Below are positions 49,523 to 60,704 of a stretch of DNA of 64,000 bases, in pieces. Position 1 is the stretch's first letter; every line of letters begins with the position of its first letter. The translations under genes were made by a program, and so were the position numbers. Origin of the DNA: Vitis vinifera (Eukaryota > Streptophyta > Magnoliopsida > Vitales > Vitaceae); assembly GCF_030704535.1 (NCBI RefSeq), contig NC_081815.1:18746001-18810000 (forward strand). Reading direction: 5' to 3'. Under the pieces are notes generated by a model that was given only the letters and a program-made list of their open reading frames with translations, was not told the DNA's origin and did no database searches.

Positions 49523-50692
49523 ATGGGCTGACTGCAACCCATGCTACCTCTGTTTAAAAACCGGGACATCGTCTTCCCAATGCAAGAAGGTCATATACAG
49601 ATTCAAATGCGTTTCAACTGCTTATTGCAGTTTCAGTACACCCTATTGAAGATGACAGTGATCCGATCATGGAGTTTCTTCTTCCCTTATTGCATCTTGA
49701 GGCCCCAACTCAACTGATATCAAAACTTTGTTTTCTGAAATGTCATACATGAGAAGAGGGAGATTATCATTCTGTGTGATATGCATTGATTTTTTTTTTT
49801 TTTTTGTTTGATGCGTTAAATTTTTGCTTTTGGACTCATTTCTCTCAACCTTGAAGAACAGAAATGATCAGTTGAGGTAGGGGGATTTGGGGCCCAGGAT
49901 CCCTTCCAAAGCACCTCTTGCTAACATCTTTTACTTACTAACGTGACATTATCCTTGGACACAGAAAATTATTTGTACTCGTTAAATTGTTCTTTTCAAA
50001 GTGGCAGAGCAAAATCATGCACAAGTTGAGAAAATCAACAAGACCTATGACACTATACTTGATAAGGAAAATTATTTATTAATTTTTAAAAAAATTCCTC
50101 ATAGCAAAACTATATTAAAAAAAGTGAGAAAATCCACAATGTTTAATGTTTATTTTTATATATTTAAAATATTGTAGACATTAACTACCAAATAAAAAAG
50201 GGAGTTATTTATTTATTTATTTTTCTTAAAATTACATTTAATTACAAATAAATAAATTCAATTTATGTCAATTTGAATCAAAATAAGGAATATTAATCAA
50301 GCCCCAAGCCCAAACCTAATGAATCAATTTTTCTTAAACTTGATCTTTGTAATCTAAGTATGCCCTCAATCTTCTCTCAAGCCCACAACAACAAAGAAAA
50401 TTATCATTTCGAATAGAATAAATATAATTCCTAAATAATTCAATTATGGTTAAATAAATTTTATATTATATTTTTTAAAAAGCGAAATTAACTTTTGTTT
50501 TAATTTTTGTATTTAAAAAAAAAAGAAATTAAACTAAATTTTAATTTCATTTTATATATAAAGGTGACATAAAATAAATTAAACTAGATTTAAAATAAAA
50601 CCCTTATTTGAATTATGTTTTTCCAAACTTATTATAACTTTCATCATTTTCTTTTTAATATATATAAACAAAAGTTAATTTCATTCGCCTCT
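49523..50692. other. SET-gene 3' UTR and AT-rich spacer
   Basis: The first ~400 bases are less AT-rich and are probably the 3' UTR of the SET gene, with a T-run near 49790. The remainder is AT-rich with no ORF of note. Confidence 0.5.
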
Positions 50693-50701
50693 CCGAGGTT
50701 A

Positions 50702-51418
50702 GAGCTTTGACCCAAAATAGTGTGTTTTAAAAAAAAATTCCAAAAAATAAAGTTGTTTTGAAAATAATGCCTGATCTAATGCGTCTGTGCCACATAAGCT
50801 GCCACGTCATAAAACCGTAGTGGGTGACTACGGTTTTATTTTTCTAAAGTGGTTAGAAACCGTAGTTACCAACTACGGTTTTAACTTTAAGTTTAAAGCC
50901 GTAGTTGGTGACTACGGCTTTGACTTTTTTTTAAAATGGTCAAAGCCGTAGTCACCAACTGCGGTTTTAACTTTATATATATTTATATATAACTTTAATT
51001 TTTTTAATAAAAATATTATATTATTTTGATTTTAAATATACTTATTTCATTATTTTAAAAATAATAATATATAAAATTAAATAATTGATATTTTTAATTT
51101 GATATAAATATATTTTTAAATTTTATTAAAATAATCTACTCTATATTTAATATAAATATATTTAGTTAATTATATTTAAATATAAATAAAATATAATAAA
51201 TTATGAAAGCCTATTAAAAAACAAATAATATAAATTATTATATTAATTAATAATTTTTTATATACTATATGTAAGTGGTATATAATGTTACATGTATATA
51301 AGTTCAATTAAGTTTAAAATTTATCATATTTTAATTTAAGTTCATAATATTATATCGATATGATAATAATTTATTTATATATTTAAATAAATATGTTAAA
51401 TTTTAAACTTAAATTAAA

Positions 51419-51464
<46 letters not shown>

Positions 51465-52038
51465 TGTATGTGTGATATTATATACTATTTACATATAATA
51501 TATAAAAAAATTATTAATTAATATAATAATTTATATTACTTTTTTATTTTTCTAAATAGACATTTATAATTTATTTATTTTAAATAAATATAATTTATTA
51601 TATTATATTTTAATTAATTAATTATATTTATATTAAATATAGTGCCTATTGTTTTAATAAAATTTAAAAATATATTTTTATATCAAATTAAAAATATCAA
51701 TTATTTAATTTAATATATTATTATTTTTAAAATAATGAAATAAGTATATTTAAAATCAAAATAATATAATATTTTTATTAAAAAAATTAAAGTTATATAT
51801 AAATATATATAAAGTTAAAACCGCAGTTGGTGACTACGACTTTGACCATTTTAAAAAAAAGTCAAAGCCGTAGTCACCAACTACGGCTTTAAACTTAAAG
51901 TTAAAACCGTAGTCACCAACTACGGTTTTATGACGTGGCAGCTTATGTGGCACAGACGCATTAGATCGGGCATTATTTTCAAAACAACTTTATTTTTTGG
52001 AATTCTTTTTTAAAACACACTATTTTGGGTCAAAGCTC
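50702..52038. mobile_element. Palindromic Mutator-like foldback element
   Basis: A 1337-bp element flanked by a perfect 9-bp duplication CCGAGGTTA (50693-50701 and 52039-52047), the size typical of Mutator-like elements. The ends are inverted repeats starting GAGCTTTGACCCAAAATAG. The inversion does not stop at the ends: left and right arms mirror each other down to a centre near 51356 (ATATCGATAT at 51352-51361), so almost the entire element is one palindrome of about 650-bp arms. Each arm carries subterminal short palindromes of the form CCGTAGT-N5-ACTACGG, four on the left and three on the right. There is no coding capacity. The right arm has an expanded AT run at 51424-51461. Confidence 0.85.
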
Positions 52039-52247
52039 CCGAGGTTATGCCTAAATACATCTAGTCTCCATTGGTTTGACATCAAATGACTTCTTTATTC
52101 TTTTTACTTTTTTATTTTCTCTCACCTCCTCTCGAAAAGATGAATGAAATTAACTCTATAAACAACTATCAGACGAAAATAATCACCTCATTGTCATTTC
52201 TAATTAAAATATGATAAAACAAAGGCTATGAATAATTAAGGAAAATA

Positions 52248-53435
52248 CCCAAAAGGGGGGGTGAATTGGGTTTTTCAAAATCTTTTTCCACACAACAATA
52301 TATGCACAAAATAAATAAAGGAAAGAGATAAAGGTAGAGAATTCAAACTCAAATTTATAGTGGTTCGGCACTCCCTTGCCTACGTCCACTCTCCTCAATC
52401 TCCTAACCGAGTGAGGGTTCCACTAGCTTGAAGCTACAATCAAGCTTTCAATCGTCTTACACTTGGATTCCGGCTCCAATGGGCTCTTACACAATCTCTT
52501 CAAGATTTGAACCACTTGAAGGCTTTCACACTCAGTTTACACAAGGATGAAACACTCAACCTAGCTTAATGAAGGCTCAAGTACAAGAGAAGACTAGGAT
52601 GAATTGCAAGAGTGCACTAAGAATATGCAATTGATGGTTTTAATGCACTAAGAAGGAAGATGAGAGCTTTTTAGATTAAGAACAGGTAGGTAGGCTTTGA
52701 ATGCAATTGTTCTCTTGGTCATAAATGAAGAGGAGCTCTCAATATATAGGTTTCTAAGCTCGGGAGACAAAAACAGCAGAAAGTAGCCTCGACCGGACGA
52801 GCAAAGGGTCGACCGGATCACTAGCCGTTGGAGCATTTAATGCATAGCAGGTTACCGTTGCCTCGACCGGACTTCGACCGGACATCGACCGGACCTCGAC
52901 CGGACAAAGGGTGAGGCTCGACCGGGAAGAGGAAGCTACTGGGAGAGAGAGAAAGTTTTTGTGTCTCCCTCGACCGGACCTCGACCGGACAAGGGAAACC
53001 GGTCGACCGGTTCCCCAACCGGTTGAGCCGGTTGGCCATAGCCTCGACCGGATGAGCCTTTTGGCCCTGAAAACCTATCCTTTTTTATTTCTTTCTTTTC
53101 CAATACTTAGGCAAGGTCTTTAGGAGAGTTAATATGTCAATTTTGAGTCAATTTGCCTAAGGTATATTTGATAAAACTCGGGTTTTAAAGAAAATCAAGT
53201 TTTAAAGAATAAACCGAGTTTTCTAAGATGCATGAAAATGTATGAACATCCTAAGTGCACTCATGCTATCATCTTACATTCATTTCCTATGATCACAAGT
53301 CTTCCAAATGGTCTTTACCACGTATTCGTTTGGTCCTTGAGATTATACCTGAGATTCTTAACAATTTAAAGCAATTAGTCACTTAACCACGGTTTGTTAT
53401 CATCAAAACCTGATTAGGAGAACCCTTGGGCTAAC
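52248..53435 (-). mobile_element. Dispersed repeat with TCGACCGG array, class unknown
   Basis: A 1.19-kb block, compositionally unlike its flanks. Its ends are CCCAAAAGGGGGGGTG on the left and GAACCCTTGGGCTAAC on the right. AAAATA at 52242-52247 and 53436-53441 may be a target duplication. The middle (52787-53052) contains eleven copies of TCGACCGG, some in tandem 10-12-bp units. I believe similar ends occur in repeats of several eudicots (from memory), often read on the opposite strand. It may be a solo LTR or other non-autonomous element; no coding capacity is seen. Confidence 0.5.
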
Positions 53436-53748
53436 AAAATATTATATTAATACCAAAATTAATAAAACTTAAAATAAGAAAAAAAAAAGTATTTGATTAT
53501 AAAAGTTATTAAAAACTTAATTTTGGAAAACTAATCCTTCATTATTTTTTAGTATCATTTTGATAAAAATGTGTTCATTTTTTTCTTATAAAATAGTATT
53601 TTTTAAAAAATATATATAAATATTTGAAATGACTAAGGAGCTTATGTAAAAAATGAGTTATTTATTTATTTATTTATTTAAAAGAGGGAAGTTAAATTCA
53701 CACATGGGATTATTTCATCTTTTAATCAATTAATTCAAAAAGAAGAAG

Positions 53749-53759
53749 ATTTTCGCGCC
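53749..53759 (+). promoter_or_regulatory. E2F-type site upstream of XRCC3
   Basis: ATTTTCGCGCC contains TTTCGCGC (53751-53758), which fits the E2F consensus TTTSSCGC. It is about 55 bases before the XRCC3 ATG. E2F sites drive S-phase expression of replication and repair genes in plants; the role here is inferred. Confidence 0.55.
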
Positions 53760-53810
53760 ACTTCCGCCTTCAAAAGTCCTCCAACATTCCAAAATGTTGA
53801 AGAAGAGAGA

Positions 53811-54713
53811 ATGATTCCACAAAACCTCCTTCAAAACCCGCTCGCTCTCACCACCCAGAAGTGCACTCTCGGCTGCCCCATCCTCGATCGCTGCCTCGCC
53901 GGTGGCGTTCCCTGCAACTCCATCACCGAGCTAGTCGCAGAGAGCGGCTCCGGCAAGACCCAGCTCTGTCTCCAGCTCGTTCTTTCCGCCCAGCTCCCCA
54001 CCTCCCTCGGCGGCCTCGCCGCCTCCTCCCTCTACATCCACTCCGAGTTCCCATTCCCCTCTCGCCGCCTTCAACAGCTCTCTCAATCTTTTCGCTCTTC
54101 CTACTCCCACGTTCTGGATTCCGAGTATAATCCGCTTGATTTCGTGTTAGTGCGCGGAGTTCAGTCTGCGGACCAATTGTTTGATGTTTTGCTCAAGATG
54201 GATTCGGTTCTTTTGCGTCCGCCGACCCAGTTGCCTGTTAGGCTGATTGTGATTGATTCTATTGCGGCTCTGTTCAGGGGTGAATTTGAGAACACCCCTT
54301 TTGATCTAAAGCGGAGGTCGTCACTGTTTTTCAAGATTTCGGGGAAGTTGAAGGCTCTGGCTGAGAGGTTTGGGTTGGCGGTGGTGGTGACGAATCAGGT
54401 GGTTGATTTTGTGGGGCAAGCTGGGGGCTTGAATGGGCTCAGGGTTGGGAATTTGGGGAGTTTGTGGTCATCTGGGAGGAGGGTTTGTGCGGCTTTAGGG
54501 CTGTCTTGGGCCAATTGTGTGAACTCGAGGTTGTTCTTGTCGAGGAATGAGGAGATTGTGGGAGAAGTGACTGGTTTGGGGGGTGTGGGAGCTGGGGATA
54601 CGGTTAGTAGGCTAACTAGGCGGCACCTTCATGTTATTTTTGCACCTCATTTGCCCGAATCGTCTTGTGAGTTTGTGATCTCAAGAGAAGGGGTTCTCGG
54701 AGTTGAGAGATAG
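53811..54713 (+). CDS. XRCC3: XRCC3, RAD51 paralogue for recombinational repair
   Basis: An intronless 300-codon ORF close to the length of the Arabidopsis protein. Residues 43-50 (AESGSGKT, followed by QLC) form the Walker A ATP-binding motif of RecA/RAD51 proteins. RLIVIDS (144-150) is Walker B, and VVVTNQVVDF (191-200) is the motif after it. The N-terminus (LTTQKCTLGCPILDRCLAG) is typical of XRCC3. In plants XRCC3 pairs with RAD51C and is needed for homologous-recombination repair and meiosis. No breaks are seen. A six-codon uORF (53794-53814) ends in the ATGA that contains the start codon. Base composition is GC-rich at the 5' end. Its conserved neighbour is TML, here 17 kb away. Identity is strong by motif pattern. 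Confidence 0.9.
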   Translation: MIPQNLLQNPLALTTQKCTLGCPILDRCLAGGVPCNSITELVAESGSGKTQLCLQLVLSAQLPTSLGGLAASSLYIHSEFPFPSRRLQQLSQSFRSSYSHVLDSEYNPLDFVLVRGVQSADQLFDVLLKMDSVLLRPPTQLPVRLIVIDSIAALFRGEFENTPFDLKRRSSLFFKISGKLKALAERFGLAVVVTNQVVDFVGQAGGLNGLRVGNLGSLWSSGRRVCAALGLSWANCVNSRLFLSRNEEIVGEVTGLGGVGAGDTVSRLTRRHLHVIFAPHLPESSCEFVISREGVLGVER

Positions 54714-57700
54714 TGATCACTTTTTGAAAGGGATGGCATCAGAAGAGACAAAAGACGTGGACTCGTTTTTTTAACTTCATTTCAATTATTTAAATGGGGT
54801 TCTGGAGGAGAAGAATATTGGGAATTGTATGTTTTTTTTTCCCTTTTCAACACAGCCTTCCTCCATTTTGGTGCTTAAGGTAAGTTTCTTCATAATCATA
54901 GTACCAAAGGCTGTCTTGTTTAGGTTTAATGCCTTTATAGATTATTTCTTGGATGATGGAACTGAAAAATAGGATGAGGATGACAGAAGATGCTGTAAAT
55001 TAAATTATTCAATTTGTCTATGTACAACATTTTTCGGTGTGATCATTTCGCCTATTGAATGGTGCTTACTGTAATTTTTTTACATGTTAAGGTCCCTTTG
55101 TTTCTTGGAGTCACTTTGAGACAGTTTTTTTCTTTCCAAATTCTCAGCTAGCTTGAATAGCTGTTTCATTGATTATGTTGTCAAGATGATTACGTTGTTT
55201 TATATGGAAATCATGTTTCAGCAGAAAATCTATATTTTGATGATTTATCTTGTAGAAAGCAACTGTTCTATTTGTCCTGTAGAAAGCAACTGTTCTATGT
55301 TAATATACTTAATAATTTGTCGAGATCTTTATTATTTTTTCAGGAATTTGTTTTTTTAAAGTTGAGAACAAGTTAATATCTTTCATCCTTGTAGTAAGAG
55401 AATCTCCAATTCAAAGTGCTATGACAATAGTGCCAAACTTATGTTAACTTGGTAATTGCTCTCCACAGCACATGCTAAAATAACAATACTAAATTTTAGC
55501 ACAGCACCTTAATGTGAAAATACTTAAAGAGGGCTATGCTTAATTAATTTTTTTTTTCAAACTACATTTATTTTTTTATTGACTACTATTTTCCCAAAAA
55601 CTATAGTAAAGAAAATTTAAAAAATGCAATTAAAATAATTAAAAAATAATTGAGATGCTTGCTGGCGGAGGTGGTTTTGCCAAAGCCATGCCAAATATAG
55701 CATTGGTATCAGAAAGTACCATATAATGTCAGCTGCCAATGGGGGAGGAATGCTAAAAGGTTATGCTATTTTTTGAGGATAGCAGCCCCTTTTACCATCC
55801 CTATGGAGATGCTCATAAACGAGCTGAGCTGTTTGATTTGTGGTTAGTTTGTCACAGTTCATCTTTAGCTTCTTGTAAACTAATATGGTCTAGATGGGAT
55901 GAAAAGGCTAATGTGTGTTTCAGTGGCAGTTTCAATATGTAATGTTGTCAAAAAAAGAACTATGTAGTGTTGCTCCGCATTCCCTTTTCCACTCTGATTT
56001 TTGTGCCTTCATCTGCCCTTTTTATCTTTTGTGCAGGAGGGAGAGATGTTTATTTATTTATTTATTTATTTTAATCATGTTGCTGGATAAAAATCGTAAT
56101 TACCCATTTTTTTGTTGTAATATTGGTCCCTTTTGTTGTAAAGATCATTGTTGGTCACTGTTGCTGTTGTTTCTGCTGCTGCTCACTGTTTGTTTTGTTG
56201 CTTCTGCTGCTGCTGTTTATAAATTGCTGTTTGCTGATCATGTGGTCACATTCAATGCTTTTGTTTAGAGAGGACTGGATTAATCTTTAACACATGTAAA
56301 AAGGAAGGTAAGAGGATTCTGCTAAGCCACCTCTGCAACTGATATTAGTATTCACTACACAGCTGTTAAAATCTGCAACTGCAGTAGCTGCTCATAATGC
56401 TCTTCGTCTTCAGCTTTACTTGTTCTTTAGTACCCTCCCCTCTCTCTTCACTATGGCCTTAACAGATTGCCTCACTGGGGATATGACAACTGTAGATCGA
56501 AATTTGGCTTCAAGGGAGTGGAATTGTTTGTTGAAAACAAACTCTGTTATTAATGCCTGCTTGCTGATGCCATAGGAAAGTGAACTTAGCCTCTGGTATC
56601 ACTGCCTTTGGCTCCAACAAAGAGGCAGCTGATGGCTCATAATAGTAGTAGGTGCAGATTCATCTTTGATATTGAATTGAAATTCCATTTGCTGGTGGTT
56701 TATTATTTTTAAACATAAAGCATATCTAAAAATAAAAAAATTCTGAAACCCGTTTAGAAGTTGGAAAGATACTGAAGCTTAAGGCTTCATAAGCTTGAAA
56801 TTTATCCAGATGCCTATATCTTCCCTGTCAGTGGTGAAAATCCAGCTGTTCTCATACAAACCTTCTAGAGCTTTGCTTGCAACAATCATGGTTGTCTTCA
56901 CACTTATTCTTTGTAGACAGCTTCAAAAGATGTATTGTACATTTGTGCATTGAAAAAATAATGTTAATCTTTGATCTGTTGGTGGTGCCACTGTCTACCA
57001 CCAGGTTTTATAGTAGTTTGTCTCAGCTCACAAGACATGCTGTTTTTGTTACATTCAACAATATTCTTATTCCCAGGGCACATTGTGGTGTTTGGTCTGT
57101 TCAGTTCTGTAAACCTCGTAAATCAAATATTTAGATCCTTTACCTATGAAGGAAGGTTTATACCAACAACTTCATGGGTTTTAGACGAGATCTAGTGGAT
57201 CCTAGCGTTTTGAGATAAATTTAATCGGTGGATTACAATACTTTTATAAATAGATGTCTTGAACTCCAGTGGAGGTCTTTTTCATTTGTGAAGGGGTGCC
57301 AGAGAGATGTTGGTTAGAAATATTCATGAGTTGAGAGTTAAATATGGGATCAATGATCTCAAAATGCTTAAATGTTATAGTTCCTTGCCGCCTCTGGTTG
57401 CATGTAACTTTCAATAGCTAATTGTTCATCTTCAGTAGTGATTTTATCTACCTTGGTTGAGTCTGAGCAATTTTGTTACTGATGGACTGTATGTTAACCC
57501 AGTAAATGTATAACTTGAAGTTGTTTGCCTACCCAGGTAATATCCCCTAACCTTCTGTTGATAGCATCAGTAAATTAATCCATGTATTTGTTTTCCTTGT
57601 ATCAGGGTTATGCTCCCTTTTTAATAGGTGCCCTTAAATTAATCCATAGATTTTGGATCTATTTTTGTTAACTTCATAGAGCTACTGCTCCAGGAACTTC

Positions 57701-58923
57701 AAGCAGCATGCTATGACATCTCAGAAACTAGACCCTGTCTGCCCACAGAAGAAGTGATGATTACTTGCTATGTATTTTTTCTATTTTTTTTTTATGAGCT
57801 TGTGCAATTGCCCAATCTCATAATAGGTTGGACAGAACCACTTCACTAGCAATTTGAATATATGTAGAGGTTAGATTGCTGGGGGCTCAGGGTTTGTGGT
57901 TTAGGGTTAACTCATATAATTAGTAATATGGGTTCCTTCTTTGTTGTTGATAACAATGTCACAGGTCTCTCTAAATTGTGCATACAAGGTTTGTTGTTTA
58001 TTTATTTTTATAATTGAGGAATCTTCTATGACTGAACCCTTTGAACTCTTCATGAGAAACCAAACCTCAGGCTGTTGACCACACCCTTCACAACCAGGGT
58101 AATCCAGAGCATTTAACCAGTTATCATCTCTTTTTTTTTTCTTTTTTTTCTTTGTCTTTTTTGATGTCCTCAACAGTAGTTTAATTTGATCACAAATACA
58201 CCTTCAGCAGCTCAGTGCAGAACATTCGACAATATCTGATCTGGATTACTCCCTGATGTAGTACAAGCCCTCAAGCAAAATATAATTGGTCACAATATTA
58301 TAATATACTTGGTTTAATCTGTTTTGATTAAATGGCTAACATGGTCTGGTATCTCCTTGCTGTTTTCAGGAAAGGTCTGAGTTCTGCCCTTGGGGAAGGT
58401 GGGAGTTCACAAAAGGAGCAAATGGAAAAAGTGAAGGAAAATCAGAGCATTGTCTATAGAAATTGTTCTGAATGACATTTTTGGAACCTTCTTTGCGCTC
58501 ATGGTCTGAACTGTTAAACTAACATGTAGATAATTGTATGTATTTTAGGCTAAGTGACAAGAAAAATGCCAAAGATTCCACCACAATGAAGATGTAATTG
58601 GCATAAAGCCAATCCTTGTTCAAAAGAGTATGCAATTAGCTAAGCAATCTCCTTAGAGATTGAGTCATCATTTGATGAGTTTTTTTTTGTAAAGCATATA
58701 GAAATTGTAAGACCTATTTGGTAATTATTCTTCAAAACAATTATTTAAATTCAGAAAATGCATCTAGTAAATTTTTGATAAAAAATAAAATTGTTTTTAA
58801 AAATTATTTTTGAGAATTGCTTTCGAAAGTATTGTGAAATAATTCCTTATATTTTTGTTACAATTATTCCTCATGGATGATGGGTGGGCAAGATTTATTG
58901 AATAAGGATGAGTTGACCATTAA

Positions 58924-59225
58924 GGTAATGTTTGGTTTTCAAAAGGTATTAAGAAATATATATATATATATATATATTTTTCATCTTTTGTTATACGATA
59001 GAAAAAATAAAATAAAATAAATATAATTAAAATTTATAAAAAACTTATATTTTTAATGATTTATTCTTAATATTAAAGAGGTAGAATAAGTGAAATAAAT
59101 TTAAAATATATATAAATAATTTATTTATTTTAAATCTTTTTTCTTATTTTCCTTCACTTGTTTTTTCCTTTTATTTTCTTTCTTTAGCTTTCACTCTCTT
59201 AACTTTTTGGAACCAAACATTAACC
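58924..59225. mobile_element. Harbinger/Tourist-type MITE, copy 4
   Basis: A 302-bp copy with TAA on each side (58921-58923 and 59226-59228). Ends are GGTAATGTTTGGTT and AACCAAACATTAACC, a nearly perfect inverted repeat. This is the best-preserved set of ends among the four copies; the interior has an AT microsatellite near 58956. Confidence 0.75.
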
Positions 59226-60109
59226 TAAGTGAAACCTAAAACAATCCAATATGCATGGTGAAAACCTTCATTATGATTTCATAGGCTTTGTACTAGATGG
59301 ACAAAATAGAGGCAATTTATATACCAAGCCAGGCTAGAAAAAAACAAAGATGTAAGGAACTTTGAAAAGGAATGATGCTTAAATAACACCTTAGCTGGGC
59401 TCTACTGTCTTTGTTTCTTCCATGGAGTCACTGTTGGAGAAGTGAACGACAAGCCTACAACCTTGTCTTAGGAACAAGTTAAGAAGAAAAAAAGAGGGTC
59501 CCCCATCCCAACCACAACCCATCTCTGAACCCCACTCACAACCCCTTATTTGCCAACAGCCAAACTCATGTGTAGTGGGGGCTCTCTTGCACTTGTCTCC
59601 AATAACCCACCAACTACTAGAAAAGCCATGTTCAACACGTGTCAATACCTTACAAAGACCTCTAAACAAAAACATCTACAATTTTGGTGCCCTGAAAGAG
59701 ACACATACCCTAGCTGGCTAGGTTTCAAACTCTGCTTTGCACTCCAGATGGGTTATCACAAAGAACAGTAAAAGAGTGGAGTTCTCATATGATTAGTCAT
59801 CCACATTCAACATGACCAGTGGTCACCGCCCAGGTTGGCATCCTGCTGGAGAACAAAGACCAACCTGGCAAATCATGTGGATCGTGAAGTGCAGCATTAA
59901 GAATGGTGGCCCCTGCATGAACGTGGCACTTGCAAGTTGCAAATGTGAGGTTCATGCACCCAACACTCTTAAAGCAAATGGAAATAGATAGAGATCACAT
60001 TGGTGACATAATTGATAATACAATCTGCAAAATGAGATCCATGTATTGCGCGTAAGTAGAAAACAGAGCAAATTGTGGAAGATACGAGACCCAGTTATCC
60101 AAACTGTTA

Positions 60110-60350
60110 ACCAACCAATTTTCTTATAAGCTTATACTGTTAGGATTTGAGCTCACAATATGTATTATACTCTTAACACTCTCCTTCTTGTGCCCCCATA
60201 CTTACACATGGAAAGCACATGTAACAATCACGACTTTGTCATCACCTCCAGTTGATCAGAGCTGTGATACCATGTTGAGTTACCAACTTTCCTAAAAGTT
60301 TAAGCAGTTAGGATTTGCATCTTATAACATGTATCATGTTCTAATGCAGA
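60110..60350 (-). mobile_element. Copia-type LTR/primer-site scrap
   Basis: GCTGTGATACCA at 60261-60272 is the reverse complement of a near-consensus initiator-tRNA-Met primer site (TGGTATCA...), next to GTTGAGTTACC. Sequence at 60110-60149 is repeated imperfectly at 60282-60317 (both around TACTGTTAGGATTTG or similar). Probably an LTR end with a partial duplication; no coding part remains. Confidence 0.4.
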
Positions 60351-60704
60351 CAATTATATATTCTTCTTCTTCATGTATTCTTATCTCTACTATGAGAAAC
60401 TTTTAAAAAGCACAAACACAAATCAAAGCATAATTACGGCACAAATAGTTAAAAAGAAAACCTTTTTTTACAAGTTATTGGATACAATGCAGGTGGTATG
60501 ATAGAACATTGACCATGATTTTGGCTCCTAAACACACCAGGAATGACAATCCCACTATGATTTCACTTCTAAAATTTAGAGTTCACATTCAAATGAGATT
60601 GATATGCTACCACATATTTCTGGGAGCTTCTGGTTAAGACTACATGGATGACAGATGATACATATGCATTTTGTGTGAAAGGCAAATCTAGAAAAAATAC
60701 ACTA

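Larger units (their letters stand above)
54714..60704. other. Gene-poor region between XRCC3 and last gene
   Basis: The first part is XRCC3 3' flank. AT-rich blocks, a (TTTA)n run near 56049 and CTG-rich sequence near 56165-56215 follow, without a convincing ORF. An exon-like open stretch lies at 58370-58475, a MITE at 58924-59225, and a retrotransposon scrap near 60110-60350. Other short ORFs on both strands have no recognisable features. Confidence 0.5.

Noticed and set aside
50702..52038. Reading the inverted repeat as a hairpin-type microRNA gene
   Set aside because: The arms are ~650 bp, far longer than a plant microRNA precursor, and the 9-bp duplication shows it is a transposon insertion.
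55915..56268. 117-codon plus-strand ORF
   Set aside because: Driven by TTTA and CTG repeats; low-complexity hydrophobic translation.
59391..59675. 94-codon minus-strand ORF
   Set aside because: Tryptophan/glycine-rich translation without domain, start context or splice partners; not enough to call a gene.
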